Source of the DNA: CAWCWN01 sp963799245
Lineage (GTDB): Bacteria; Chloroflexota; Ktedonobacteria; Ktedonobacterales; Ktedonobacteraceae
Length of the DNA: 64,000 nucleotides
Reading direction: 5' to 3'
Assembly (NCBI GenBank): GCA_963799245.1
Contig: CAWCWN010000003.1
Coordinates: forward strand, 1,550,001-1,614,000
Made by a program: the position numbers and the translations under genes. Positions 43,426-52,870 of this stretch are shown here, in pieces. Every line of letters begins with the position of its first letter. Position 1 is the first letter of the stretch. The notes under the pieces were generated by a model. It saw only the letters and a list, made by a program, of their open reading frames with translations. It had not been told where the DNA came from and did no database searches.

Positions 43426-44685
43426 CTATAAGTGGAAGATGTCTATCGCTCTGTGCAGCCCCTGCACCAGGATATCTATTTCTTCCTTGATAGTATAGAC
43501 GTAGAAGCTGGCGCGTGCCGTTGCGGCCAGGCCGAAGCGCTCCATGAGCGGTTGCGCGCAGTGATGACCCGCGCGCACGGCCACGCCGACTTCCTGGTCG
43601 AGAATAGACGCCAGGTCGTGCGGGTGAATATCTCCCAGGGTAAAGGCCATTACGCCGCCGCGCTGTGCCGCTGGTGGCCCATAGAGCGTCAGGTCGGCAA
43701 CGGCCTGTAGCTGCTGCATGGCATAGCCGGTCAGCTCCTGCTCGTGACGCTGCACATTCTCCATCCCCAGGGCATTGAGATAAGCGACGGCCTCTCCCAG
43801 GCCGACGGCCTCGGCGATGGCCGGCGTGCCGGCCTCAAACTTCCAGGGGAGGTCATTCCAGGTGGACGCGCGCAAAGAGACTCTGCGGATCATCTCGCCG
43901 CCGCCCATAAAGGGCGGCATGGCCTCCAATATCGCGCGCTTACCATACAGGATCCCGATACCGGTGGGTCCCAGCATTTTGTGCCCGCTGAAACACAGAA
44001 AATCGACGTCCAGGTCCTGCACGTCAACGGGCAGATGGGGCACACTCTGTGCCGCGTCAAGCAGAACCGTGGCACCCGCCGCGTGCGCCTGGGCAATCAT
44101 AGCGCGGGCGGGGTTGATCGTGCCCAGTACGTTGGACATGTGCGTGAAGGCGACAAGTTTGGGCCGCTGTTGTAACAGCTGCTCGTAGATATCCAGTCGC
44201 AGCAGGCCGTCAGCGGTGATGGGTATAAATTCCAGGCGCGCGCCGCTGCGCTGGGCGAGCAGCTGCCAGGGCACGAGGTTGCTGTGATGCTCCATCTCCG
44301 TCAGAATAATAAGGTCGCCGGCGGCGATATTGCTATTGCCCCAGCTATAGGCCACCAGGTTGATGCTCTCGCTCGTATTGCGCGTAAAGATGATCTGCTT
44401 GCTCTGGCGGGCGTTGATGAAGTGCGCAACCCGCACGCGCGCCTTCTCCATGGCAGCTGTCGCCTCCTCGCTGATCTCATAGACGCCGCGATGAACGTTG
44501 GCGTTGTAGGTCTCGTAATATACGTTCATGGCATCGATGACCGCCCGCGGCTTCTGCGAGCTCGCCGTGCTGTCAAGGTAGACCAGCGGCTTCCCATGCA
44601 CCAAGCGAGACAGGATGGGAAAGTCATTACGAATATCTGTGATCGCGCGGGTCCTCGCATTCTCAGCCTTGTCCGATGTAAGCAT
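43426..44685 (-). CDS. sufS: Cysteine desulfurase SufS
   Basis: The 419-residue PLP enzyme has L-D-S-T-A-S-S-Q-K-P, H-R-G-V-Y, E-M-E-H-H-S-N, the PLP lysine in F-S-G-H-K-M-L-G-P-T-G and the active cysteine in R-A-G-H-H-C-A-Q-P. It removes sulfur from cysteine and passes it to SufU. The ATG at 44685 (AGG 7 bases upstream) is preferred over 44745. It is placed between sufD and sufU, as in Gram-positive suf operons. Confidence 0.95.
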   Translation of the reverse strand: MLTSDKAENARTRAITDIRNDFPILSRLVHGKPLVYLDSTASSQKPRAVIDAMNVYYETYNANVHRGVYEISEEATAAMEKARVRVAHFINARQSKQIIFTRNTSESINLVAYSWGNSNIAAGDLIILTEMEHHSNLVPWQLLAQRSGARLEFIPITADGLLRLDIYEQLLQQRPKLVAFTHMSNVLGTINPARAMIAQAHAAGATVLLDAAQSVPHLPVDVQDLDVDFLCFSGHKMLGPTGIGILYGKRAILEAMPPFMGGGEMIRRVSLRASTWNDLPWKFEAGTPAIAEAVGLGEAVAYLNALGMENVQRHEQELTGYAMQQLQAVADLTLYGPPAAQRGGVMAFTLGDIHPHDLASILDQEVGVAVRAGHHCAQPLMERFGLAATARASFYVYTIKEEIDILVQGLHRAIDIFHL

Positions 44686-44774
44686 AAGCAACCTGATTTC
44701 TTTGTATACGCTGCGCGGGGGGCTTGCCCGGATGTCCCCCCACAACTTCCAACGGTCGTTGTTTTTTATGTACG

Positions 44775-46229
44775 TTAGTACTCGCTTAACTGTATCTCTT
44801 CCTCGGGCTGCGCGCTATCAAGCTGAATGGCATGCTCATCGACGCCCTCGATCTCCCAGCGTTCCTGGGCATCGACCCACGTGTCTGCCTCCGTCTCAAG
44901 CTCTCCACTCATGCGCCGCACAATACTCCGCCGCAGGCGGCTGCGCAGATTCTCGAGGGGCACGCGCTGCAGCACCGGCTCGAAGAAACCCTGGACGATA
45001 ATGCGCTCGGCCTCTGGCTTTGCAATGCCGCGGACCATCAGGTAGAAGAGCTGCTCTTCATCAATCTGCCCGGTGGTCGCGCCATGGCTGGCGCTGACCT
45101 CGTTGGCTCCGATCTCCAGGCTGGGGATCGATTCCGCGCGGCACTCTCTGCTCAGGAGCAGCGTATGATCCGAGAGGAATGAGGCCGTCTGCTGGGCCTT
45201 GGGCTGTACACGGATCATGCCCTCGAACTCGACGCGCGAGTGGTCGGTCAATACGCCTTTAACCAGCGTCTCAGCGTTGGTGGCAATAGCGCCGTGATCT
45301 GACAATGTATGCATCGTGAAGCGCTGGTCATGGTCGGTGAAGAAAACGCCCACCAGCTCCGCCACGCTGCCATGGCCAAACAGGGACGCGCCAATGTTGG
45401 CGAGGTTTACCCTGCTGCCCAGGTCGGCCAGAACCCAGGTTGAGCTGCCGTCTTTCTCATGGATCGCATTCTTGTTGGTGACGTTCCACACATTCTGGCC
45501 GAGATCCTGCATGTTGCTGAACTCGACGCGCGCCGCGCTTTTGACGTGAACCTCGACGACATCATTGAGGTAAGAAAGCCGCTCACCCTCGATATCCGAA
45601 TTGTACTCGTTCACGAAGCGCACACTGCTCATCTCTTCCGCGACAATCAGTGTGTGGGCAAAGGTGGCCGAGGACGGCTCATCGAGCCAGATCTGGGCCA
45701 GGATCGGCTCCTCGATCTCAACTCCTCTGGGGATATACAGAAAGGTGCCGCCGCTCCAGAAGGCGGCGTGCAGAGCCGTATAGCTATTACTCTCAACCGC
45801 TACGCAGCTGGTCATAAAGTACTGCTGGACCAGTGCGGGGTGCTCGCGCACCGCCGTATCCAGGTCGGTCAGGATGACGCCCGCGCTGCGCAGTTGCTCA
45901 TCGAGTTCGCTGCGCACCACCGAGGCATTGCGTTGCACGATCAGGCCTGCCCGTGTATCGACCAGGGCCTCCTGCAGGGAGCGTTCGATGGTTCTGGACA
46001 GCGTGGCGCTGCCGTTGGCAGGCACATACGGGTTGATATCCTCAAACTTGAAATTCGCCATCGCCCGCGTTGTGCCCAGGTCACCGCGCCGGCCAAGCGG
46101 CGCAGGGGTGCTCGCATACACATCCCAGGCATACAGGCGCTTCTCCAGCATCCACGCCGGCTCTCCTTTCATGCGCGACAGCTCTTCTACCGCGTTGCGG
46201 GACAGGCCCAGTGCCAGCAAATTAGCCAT
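44775..46229 (-). CDS. sufD: Fe-S assembly scaffold protein SufD (SufB/SufD family)
   Basis: The 484-residue protein has the right-handed beta-helix core of SufB/SufD: F-L-Y-I-P-R-G-V-E-I-E-E-P, F-V-N-E-Y, and the C-terminal S-H-G-A-T-T-G-Q-I-D-E-E-Q-L-F-Y-L-M-V-R-G-I. H-G-A-T (not H-E-A-T) and L-L-L-S point to SufD. No separate sufB is in the cluster, so either this protein does both jobs or sufB is elsewhere. Its start overlaps the end of sufC by 8 bases, indicating translational coupling. Confidence 0.9.
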   Translation of the reverse strand: MANLLALGLSRNAVEELSRMKGEPAWMLEKRLYAWDVYASTPAPLGRRGDLGTTRAMANFKFEDINPYVPANGSATLSRTIERSLQEALVDTRAGLIVQRNASVVRSELDEQLRSAGVILTDLDTAVREHPALVQQYFMTSCVAVESNSYTALHAAFWSGGTFLYIPRGVEIEEPILAQIWLDEPSSATFAHTLIVAEEMSSVRFVNEYNSDIEGERLSYLNDVVEVHVKSAARVEFSNMQDLGQNVWNVTNKNAIHEKDGSSTWVLADLGSRVNLANIGASLFGHGSVAELVGVFFTDHDQRFTMHTLSDHGAIATNAETLVKGVLTDHSRVEFEGMIRVQPKAQQTASFLSDHTLLLSRECRAESIPSLEIGANEVSASHGATTGQIDEEQLFYLMVRGIAKPEAERIIVQGFFEPVLQRVPLENLRSRLRRSIVRRMSGELETEADTWVDAQERWEIEGVDEHAIQLDSAQPEEEIQLSEY

Positions 46230-47046
46230 TGACGCTCACCCCATTCTCTTCCTCGGCTGGCCTCAGCCATTCATACCCCTTCTCTTCGAGCTCCAGGGCC
46301 AGCTCTTTGCCGCCTGACTTGATGATACAGCCATTAAACATGACGTGCACAAAGTCGGGAGTGATATAGTTCAACATGCGCTGGTAGTGGGTGATGAGCA
46401 GGATGCCCAGATTGGGGCCTGTCAGCGCATTGACGCTCTCGGAGACGATTCTGAGGGCGTCGATATCCAGGCCGGAATCTGTCTCATCCATGAGAGCGAT
46501 CTCGGGCTCAAGCAAGGCCATCTGGAGAATCTCAGCGCGTTTCTTCTCTCCACCCGAGAAGCCATCGTTGATCGAGCGGTTAATAAAGCTATTGTCCACC
46601 TTGAGGAGGCGCATCTTTTCTTGCAGCAGGGTGCGGAACTCTCTGGGGGGAATGCTCTTGCGCCTGGCCATCTGCCCCGAGGGGCGCTCGCCCTCTTCAA
46701 GGGGCCGATTACCTTCGCGCACAGCTTCGAGAGAACGGCGCAAGAAGTTGGCCACGCTGACGCCGGGGATAGACATAGGATACTGGAAAGCCAGGAAGAG
46801 GCGCATGCGCGCGCGCCGGTCCGGCGAATATTCAAGGATATTCTCGTCTTTGAACCAGATCTCGCCATCAGTTACTTCATATTTGGGATTGCCCATGATG
46901 ACGTTGGCGAGCGTGCTCTTGCCCGAGCCGTTGGGTCCCATCAGGGCATGGATTTCGCCCTGTTTGACGGTCAGATCGACACCGCGTAAAATTGGTTTGC
47001 CTTCGATGTTCGCATGCAGGTTTTTAATGATAAGTTCTGATGCCAT
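46222..47046 (-). CDS. sufC: SufC ATPase of the Suf system
   Basis: The 274-residue ABC-type ATPase has Walker A G-P-N-G-S-G-K-S-T (about 36-44), the signature F-S-G-G-E-K-K-R-A-E-I and Walker B I-A-L-M-D-E-T-D-S-G-L-D. S-G-G-E-K-K-R is typical of SufC. It binds the SufB/SufD scaffold and powers cluster assembly. A 50-residue insert (R-E-G-N-R-P-L-E-E-G-E-R-P) between Walker A and signature makes it slightly longer than usual. It is the second gene of the operon, 18 bases after the Rrf2 gene. Confidence 0.96.
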   Translation of the reverse strand: MASELIIKNLHANIEGKPILRGVDLTVKQGEIHALMGPNGSGKSTLANVIMGNPKYEVTDGEIWFKDENILEYSPDRRARMRLFLAFQYPMSIPGVSVANFLRRSLEAVREGNRPLEEGERPSGQMARRKSIPPREFRTLLQEKMRLLKVDNSFINRSINDGFSGGEKKRAEILQMALLEPEIALMDETDSGLDIDALRIVSESVNALTGPNLGILLITHYQRMLNYITPDFVHVMFNGCIIKSGGKELALELEEKGYEWLRPAEEENGVSVNG

Positions 47047-47064
47047 AGCAAAAACATATCCTCC

Positions 47065-47604
47065 TTAGGACAAGGGACGAACCTCAGGTTCGCTCTTTTG
47101 TGAGGGTAGGCTGAACCCCAGGTCCGTCACTACCCGAATATCTGAGAGAGCAATGAAGCGTGGTGAAGATTTGTACTCCTGTTCATGAGTTACCAGGTCG
47201 GCTAACGTCATGGTGTCAAGCGTCTGCGCGACGACATCTCGTAGTTTCGACCAGAGATACTTGGTGCGGCATGAGTCAAGAAAACCGCAGATCTGGGTCA
47301 TCTCACCCTCGGTCGCGCAGATCATGGGAGCTATAGGCCCTTCCAGGACGCGTACAATCTCACCCATGGTAATGCTCTCAGGGCTGCGATTTAAGCGGTA
47401 GCCACCGTGCGCTCCACGCGTGCTCACGACAAGTGATGGATTGGCCTCACGCAACAATTTCACCAGTTGCTCAAGATAGGCCAGTGGCAGCCCTTCTGCC
47501 TTAGAAATATCAGTTAACGAGCGAGGATGCTCACTGTAGTGGCGAGCGAGATCGACCATGATTCGCACGCCATACTCACCTTTGGTAGATATTCCTAAAT
47601 TCAT
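47065..47604 (-). CDS. Rrf2-family Fe-S responsive regulator of the suf operon
   Basis: The 179-residue protein has the Rrf2 winged helix (I-S-T-K-G-E-Y-G-V-R-I-M-V-D-L-A, L-A-Y-L-E-Q-L-V-K-L-L-R, G-A-H-G-G-Y-R-L) and three cysteines in M-I-C-A-T-E-G-E-M-T-Q-I-C-G-F-L-D-S-C, spaced like an IscR/SufR cluster-binding loop. It probably senses Fe-S status and controls the downstream sufCDSU genes. ATG at 47604 with GGGAG about 8 bases upstream is preferred over 47622. The promoter region 47605-47895 is shared with the divergent purine operon. Confidence 0.92.
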   Translation of the reverse strand: MNLGISTKGEYGVRIMVDLARHYSEHPRSLTDISKAEGLPLAYLEQLVKLLREANPSLVVSTRGAHGGYRLNRSPESITMGEIVRVLEGPIAPMICATEGEMTQICGFLDSCRTKYLWSKLRDVVAQTLDTMTLADLVTHEQEYKSSPRFIALSDIRVVTDLGFSLPSQKSEPEVRPLS

Positions 47605-47830
47605 GGTTGTCTCCCTTCTCATTCGCCTGGTCTTTCGCAGCAGTCAACTATTCCGACCAAATCACTAGGATATATTTTAGCACCTTTGGGAAGTAAGCGT
47701 CAACTGGGCTTTTGCCTGCCCCCTTCTACGTTACGCATTGAAACTTTCACCTATGCCGCAGTTGATTTGGTGCGGTCAGGTGCTCCGAGGGATTTGCTAT
47801 GCCTGCGACTTCCATGCTACAATATAGACT

Positions 47831-47847
47831 GTTCCATTCGATGGAAC
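47831..47847. promoter_or_regulatory. Perfect dyad upstream of the purine operon
   Basis: GTTCCAT-TCG-ATGGAAC at 47831-47847, just after a likely -10 box TACAAT (47818-47823). It could be an operator or a leader hairpin for the purine operon. No purine riboswitch core was seen. Confidence 0.45.
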
Positions 47848-47895
47848 CAGTTATCCTAAGACAGACAGGTACCATAACATGATGGGATAGATACA

Positions 47896-50800
47896 GTGAC
47901 CGTCTTTCAAATCGAGGTGCGGACGAGGCAAGAGCAGCATGATGCGCAGGCTCAGCGCCTTGCTCGTGAAATTCTATATCTGCCGCCCGCTCTTCTACCT
48001 TCGCGGGCGCCCACCCCGGAGCACCCAATCATCCTTCGCAGCGCTCAACTCTACTATCTGACCGGCGATCTCACTCATGAGCTGCTTGACCAGCTGATCG
48101 GCCAGCTCCTGGTTGATCCCGTCATCCAGGAGGCCCGTATGATTATCGGCTTCCTCCCCCCCGGCTCAATCTTCACACTTCGTTGATGTCTTCTTTCATC
48201 AGGGGGTCACCGACACACTTGCGGAAAGTGTTATGGCCGGCGCGCGCATGCTCGGCATTTCGGGGCTAGAGCGGGTTGAAACCGGCCGGCGCTACGAACT
48301 CGATGGTCGCCTGAGCGCCGCTGAAGTAGGCAATATCGCTGAAGCCCTGCTCTATAATCCGGTCATTCAGCAGTACAGGCTTTTTACCGCTGGGTCGGGG
48401 GAGCCTCGGGAGAGCGACGCGACTACGGCGAACGCCATTGCCTGCACGCATATACCTGTGACCAGCATGAGTGATGGCGAACTGCTCGCGGTGAGTAAAC
48501 GCGGCCTGCTTGCTCTCGACCTGGCTGAAATGCGTGCCATCCAGCAGTACTATCGTGAACTGGGGCGAGAGCCGAGCGATGTCGAGCTGGAAACACTCGC
48601 TCAGACCTGGTCTGAACATTGTTCGCATAAGACGTTTAAGGCAGCGATCACGTACCGGGAGCAGGATAGCAATGGCGAGATGGTGGCCGAGGAGTCGATC
48701 GCGGGCGGCCTGCTCAAGCAGTACCTCATGCATGCGACGCAGCAGGTCAAACAGCCCTGGTTGGTCTCGGCCTTCAGCGATAACGCCGGTATTATTCGTT
48801 TCACGCCAACGCAGGATATCGCCTTCAAGGTTGAAACCCATAATCACCCCTCGGCTATCGAGCCCTTTGGCGGCGCAAATACGGGTGTGGGAGGAGTGAT
48901 TCGCGATGTGCTGGGTGTATCGGCCTGGCCTATTGCCTGCACCGATATCCTCTGCTTCGGCCCCCTGGATACTCCCGTGGAGTCCCTACCGCCAGGCCTG
49001 CTCTCTCCACGTCGCATCGCAAGTGGGGTGATCAACGGCGTGCGTGATTATGGCAATAAAATGGGTATTCCCACGGTCAACGGGGCCGTTCTCTACCAGC
49101 CGGGCTACCTGCATAATCCACTGGTTTTCTGTGGCTGCCTGGGGATCCTGCCTCATGGGAGCCATCCCAGGAGCGTCCAGCCAGGGCACCGTATCGTCGT
49201 ACTGGGCGGCCGCAGCGGGCGCGATGGTATTCATGGTGCCACATTCTCATCCGGTGAGATGAGCAGCGAAATCAATGCTCAGGCAGGCAGCTCCGTGCAG
49301 ATTGGTGCGCCCATTACCGAGAAAAAGGTTGCCGATGTAATTGTGCAGGCGCGTGATCGACGCCTGTATTCAGCAATCACGGACTGCGGCGCAGGCGGTC
49401 TCTCATCGGCTATCGGCGAGATGGGCGCCGCTATGGGAGCGTATGTTGAGCTGGAGAAAGCTCCTCTCAAGTATCAGGGACTGGCCCCGTGGGAAATCTG
49501 GCTCTCGGAGGCCCAGGAGCGCATGGTTCTGGCGGTTCCACCTGAAAACATGGAGGAACTGCTGGCCATTTGCGATATTGAAGAGGTTGAGGCAAGCATT
49601 ATCGGCACCTTCACCGGCGATCAACGCCTGCTTGTGACTTACCAGGGAGAGGTCGTCGCCGAGCTCACCATGGAATTTTTGCATGCTGGCAGACCGGCGA
49701 GAAAGCTAGACGCGCTCTGGACCTGGAAGGCGCAGCCCTGGGATCGGTCCTCGGCCGACGTTTTTAGCGCTTACCACACAGACAGGCTTGACGCAGCTCA
49801 CTGCGAAAGCGCCTTACTGGCGTTGCTCAGGCATCCCAACATTGCCTCCAAGGAGGCTGTCGTACGTCGCTATGACCACGAGGTACAGGGCGCAACGGTT
49901 CTGAAACCTCTTGTAGGCAGGTCAGGTAACGGCCCGGGTGATGCCGCAGTACTGAGGCCCATGTTAACTGAAGATAGCGCTATGGGCGTAGTCGTGTCCA
50001 ATGGCGTCAACCCTCTCTATGGCAGCATCGATCCGTATCACATGGCGACCAATGCTGTCGATGAGGCCCTGCGTAATCTGACGGCTGTAGGCGGTGATAT
50101 CGCTCGCGCCGCCATCCTCGATAATTTCTGCTGGGGCAATCCCAACGATCCTGAGCAGCTGGGCATGCTTGTGCGTGCCGTCAAGGGCTGCTATGCCGCC
50201 GCTGTCGGCTTCGGCACACCCTTTATCTCCGGCAAAGATAGCCTCAACAATGAGTATCGCGCCGCCGGGCGGCGTTTGCCTGTTTTGCCAACCCTGGTTA
50301 TTTCGGCCGTGGGTGTCATCGAGGATGTCAGCCGGACCATTGATATGTCACTTAAGGCACCCGCTAACCTGCTCTACCTGCTTGGCGTAACCCGTGGAGA
50401 GCTGGCCGGTTCCCATTATGCAGAGGTGATTGGTCGCGACCGCTTTACACGGCTGTTCCCATTTACAAAGGTGCCGCAGGTACATTTCGCGCGCGCCTCC
50501 ACTACTATGCAGGCGCTGGGAGCTGCCATCCGCCAGGGACTGGTCTGTGCCTGTCACGATCTTTCAGAGGGCGGACTGGCCGTTGCCCTGGCAGAGATGG
50601 CCATAGCTGGCGGCCGGGGGGTGCAGGTGCATCTACACTCTCCTGCTCCACAACAGGACCCTCAGCGCGATAGCTGGCATATAGCGCAGTTGTTCGCTGA
50701 GTCGGCCTCGCGCTTCATCGTCGAAGTGACGCCCGCGCAGCAGGCGGCTTTTGAGCAGCATATGCGCAACAGCGCCAGCATGGATGTGCAGCACATTGGC

Positions 50801-50959
50801 ACGGTCACCTCTACTGGCGACTTTGTCATTGATTGTAGCGGCGAGCTTATCTCATTGCCCATAACACAGCTACAAGAGGCGTGGGAAGGGAGGGACTTGA
50901 AATCCATACCTTCAACGCCGCTAATTACCCGCCCCCCGGGCGGGGTGGCGGCTAGCTAA
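47896..50959 (+). pseudogene. purL: PurS-PurS-PurL fusion (FGAM synthase), split by one base
   Basis: The first frame (GTG at 47896, to 48186) is a PurS-like domain. From about 48160 a second frame encodes another PurS-like domain (F-V-D-V-F-F-H-Q-G-V-T-D-T-L-A-E-S) and then PurL (T-W-S-E-H-C-S-H-K, E-T-H-N-H-P-S-A-I-E-P, G-G-A-N-T-G-V-G-G, G-N-G-P-G-D-A). The frames join if one C is removed from the seven-C run at 48156-48162, giving about 1021 residues. PurL makes FGAM from FGAR with ammonia from PurQ. Two tandem PurS units mimic the N-terminus of large PurL enzymes. Programmed shifting or a sequence error are alternatives to real inactivation. Confidence 0.85.
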
Positions 50960-50990
50960 CGCTCAGAAGGCATGAAAGGAGGAGAGACAC

Positions 50991-52841
50991 ATGACGCGAG
51001 CGCTGGTACTGCGCGCTCCAGGCATTAATTGCGAACATGAGACGGCCTATGCCTGTCGCCAGGTCGGTTTTACCACCGACCTCATGCATATCAACCAGCT
51101 GATCAAGGCGCCTGCGTGTCTGCTGGATTATAGCCTGCTGGTTATTCCAGGCGGCTTCTCCTACGGAGATGACCTCGGTGCAGGTACGCTCCTGGCCAGG
51201 AACCTGAAAGTCCACCTTGCTGCCCAGCTGGAGCGATTTATAGGCCAGGGGCGCCTGATACTCGGCATCTGTAACGGCTTCCAGGTCCTGGTGAAGGCGG
51301 GACTTCTAGCCGGCCATGCCGCGTCTGACGATCAGAAACCTGTCGCAGCCAGCCTGATCGAGAATGCCTCGGCGCAATTCGAGTGCCGCTGGGTCACATT
51401 GAATGTGCAGCGCAGCGCATGTGTCTTCACGCGGGCTATAGGCCGGCCACTTGAACTACCGGTTGCTCATGGGGAGGGCCAGTTTGTCCTGGGCGAAGCG
51501 GGCCTTGAGGCCATATCAAGGCTTGATGGCCGTATTCCCCTGGTATATGCCGCGCGCGCGGGCAGTGAGGTAGCCTACCCGGACAACCCCAATGGCTCGC
51601 TCGCTAATATCGCAGGCGTGTGCAATGCCGCGGGCACTATCTTTGGCCTGATGCCCCATCCCGAACGCTATGTCTCGGCGCTCCAGCATCCAGAGCGTAG
51701 AGCGCGGGCGGATGCTGAGGGTGACGGGCTATTGATCTTTCGCAATGCATACATATACGCCCGGGAACTGGCCGCAGGATCGCGGGCGCCTGTGGCCGCG
51801 GCAGCGGCCGGCCCGGACGTCCGGGCATCTTATGCCGCCAGTGGAGTAGATATCGCGGCGGCCGACACAGCCAGAGAGCTTATGCAGGCGGCCGTTAAAG
51901 CAACGCAGGGGCCGCAGGTCCTTGCGGGTATGGGGGCCTTTGCTGGCGTGCTGGGCGCCAGCAGCATCCAGCAGATGCGCAAACCGGCCCTTGTCGCCTC
52001 GACGGATGGTGTTGGTACGAAAACACTCATCGCGGCCCGGGCTGGACGCTTTGAAACGCTTGGCTATGACCTCGTCAACCACTCGGTCAATGACCTGCTG
52101 ACAGCAGGGGCCACGCCGCTGTTCTTTATGGACTATCTTGCCAGCGGCAAACTCGATCCCGTGGAGGCCGCGACGATTGTGCGTGGCGTTGCCGAGGCCT
52201 GCCGTGAGGTCGGCTGCGCCCTGCTGGGAGGAGAAACGGCCGAGATGCCAGGCGTCTACCTGGAGGGAGCCTTTGATCTAGCCGGGACCATTGTCGGTGT
52301 AGTTGAACAGGATGCCATGATCAATGGCGCGGCGATTGCTGCCGGCGACGTTATACTGGGCCTCCCCTCCAGCGGCCTGCACACAAATGGCTATTCGCTG
52401 GCGCGGCGGATCTTTGCGGCGTATGACCTGGACACGGTCTTTCCTGAATTGGGCGAGCCGTTGGCAGATGCCTTGCTGCGCCCACATCGCTGCTACCTGC
52501 AGGCGATCACACATATCCGCTCCTACCTGGCCGAGCGAGATCACCTTATAAAGGGCATGGCCCATATCACTGGCGGTGGGATTAAAGGCAATCTCGCCCG
52601 TATCCTGCCGCAGGGGACGCGCGCGATTATCGAGACCACCGCCTGGGCCGTTCCACCTCTTTTCACCTTGCTGGCGCGCCTGGGCCTGGTCAGCTCTGAT
52701 GAGATGTACCGCGCCCTGAATATGGGTATCGGCATGGTGCTCGTGCTCTCTCCCCAGGGAGCAAGCGAGGCCGTCAGAGGCTACCCGGAACTGCTCGTCA
52801 TCGGGCATATCAGCGCGGGCACAGGCGTAGTTTTGCGATAG
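50991..52841 (+). CDS. PurQ-PurM fusion: glutaminase subunit plus AIR synthetase
   Basis: A single uninterrupted frame of 616 residues has two enzymes. Residues about 1-255 are PurQ (V-L-R-A-P-G-I-N-C-E, P-G-G-F-S-Y-G-D-D, nucleophile in G-I-C-N-G-F-Q, G-L-M-P-H-P-E-R). After an Ala-rich linker, residues about 275-616 are PurM (S-T-D-G-V-G-T-K, N-D-L-L-T-A-G-A, G-G-E-T-A-E-M-P-G, H-I-T-G-G-G-I-K-G-N). PurQ feeds ammonia to PurL, and PurM closes FGAM to AIR, so the fusion links steps on both sides of PurL. AAAGGAGG lies upstream and it starts 31 bases after purL. Confidence 0.93.
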   Translation: MTRALVLRAPGINCEHETAYACRQVGFTTDLMHINQLIKAPACLLDYSLLVIPGGFSYGDDLGAGTLLARNLKVHLAAQLERFIGQGRLILGICNGFQVLVKAGLLAGHAASDDQKPVAASLIENASAQFECRWVTLNVQRSACVFTRAIGRPLELPVAHGEGQFVLGEAGLEAISRLDGRIPLVYAARAGSEVAYPDNPNGSLANIAGVCNAAGTIFGLMPHPERYVSALQHPERRARADAEGDGLLIFRNAYIYARELAAGSRAPVAAAAAGPDVRASYAASGVDIAAADTARELMQAAVKATQGPQVLAGMGAFAGVLGASSIQQMRKPALVASTDGVGTKTLIAARAGRFETLGYDLVNHSVNDLLTAGATPLFFMDYLASGKLDPVEAATIVRGVAEACREVGCALLGGETAEMPGVYLEGAFDLAGTIVGVVEQDAMINGAAIAAGDVILGLPSSGLHTNGYSLARRIFAAYDLDTVFPELGEPLADALLRPHRCYLQAITHIRSYLAERDHLIKGMAHITGGGIKGNLARILPQGTRAIIETTAWAVPPLFTLLARLGLVSSDEMYRALNMGIGMVLVLSPQGASEAVRGYPELLVIGHISAGTGVVLR

Positions 52842-52870
52842 TGTAGTGTTTGTAGTTAAGGAAGGATGCG

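Noticed and set aside
47605..47895. Purine riboswitch before the purine operon
   Set aside because: No purine aptamer core was seen; only a promoter and a short dyad.
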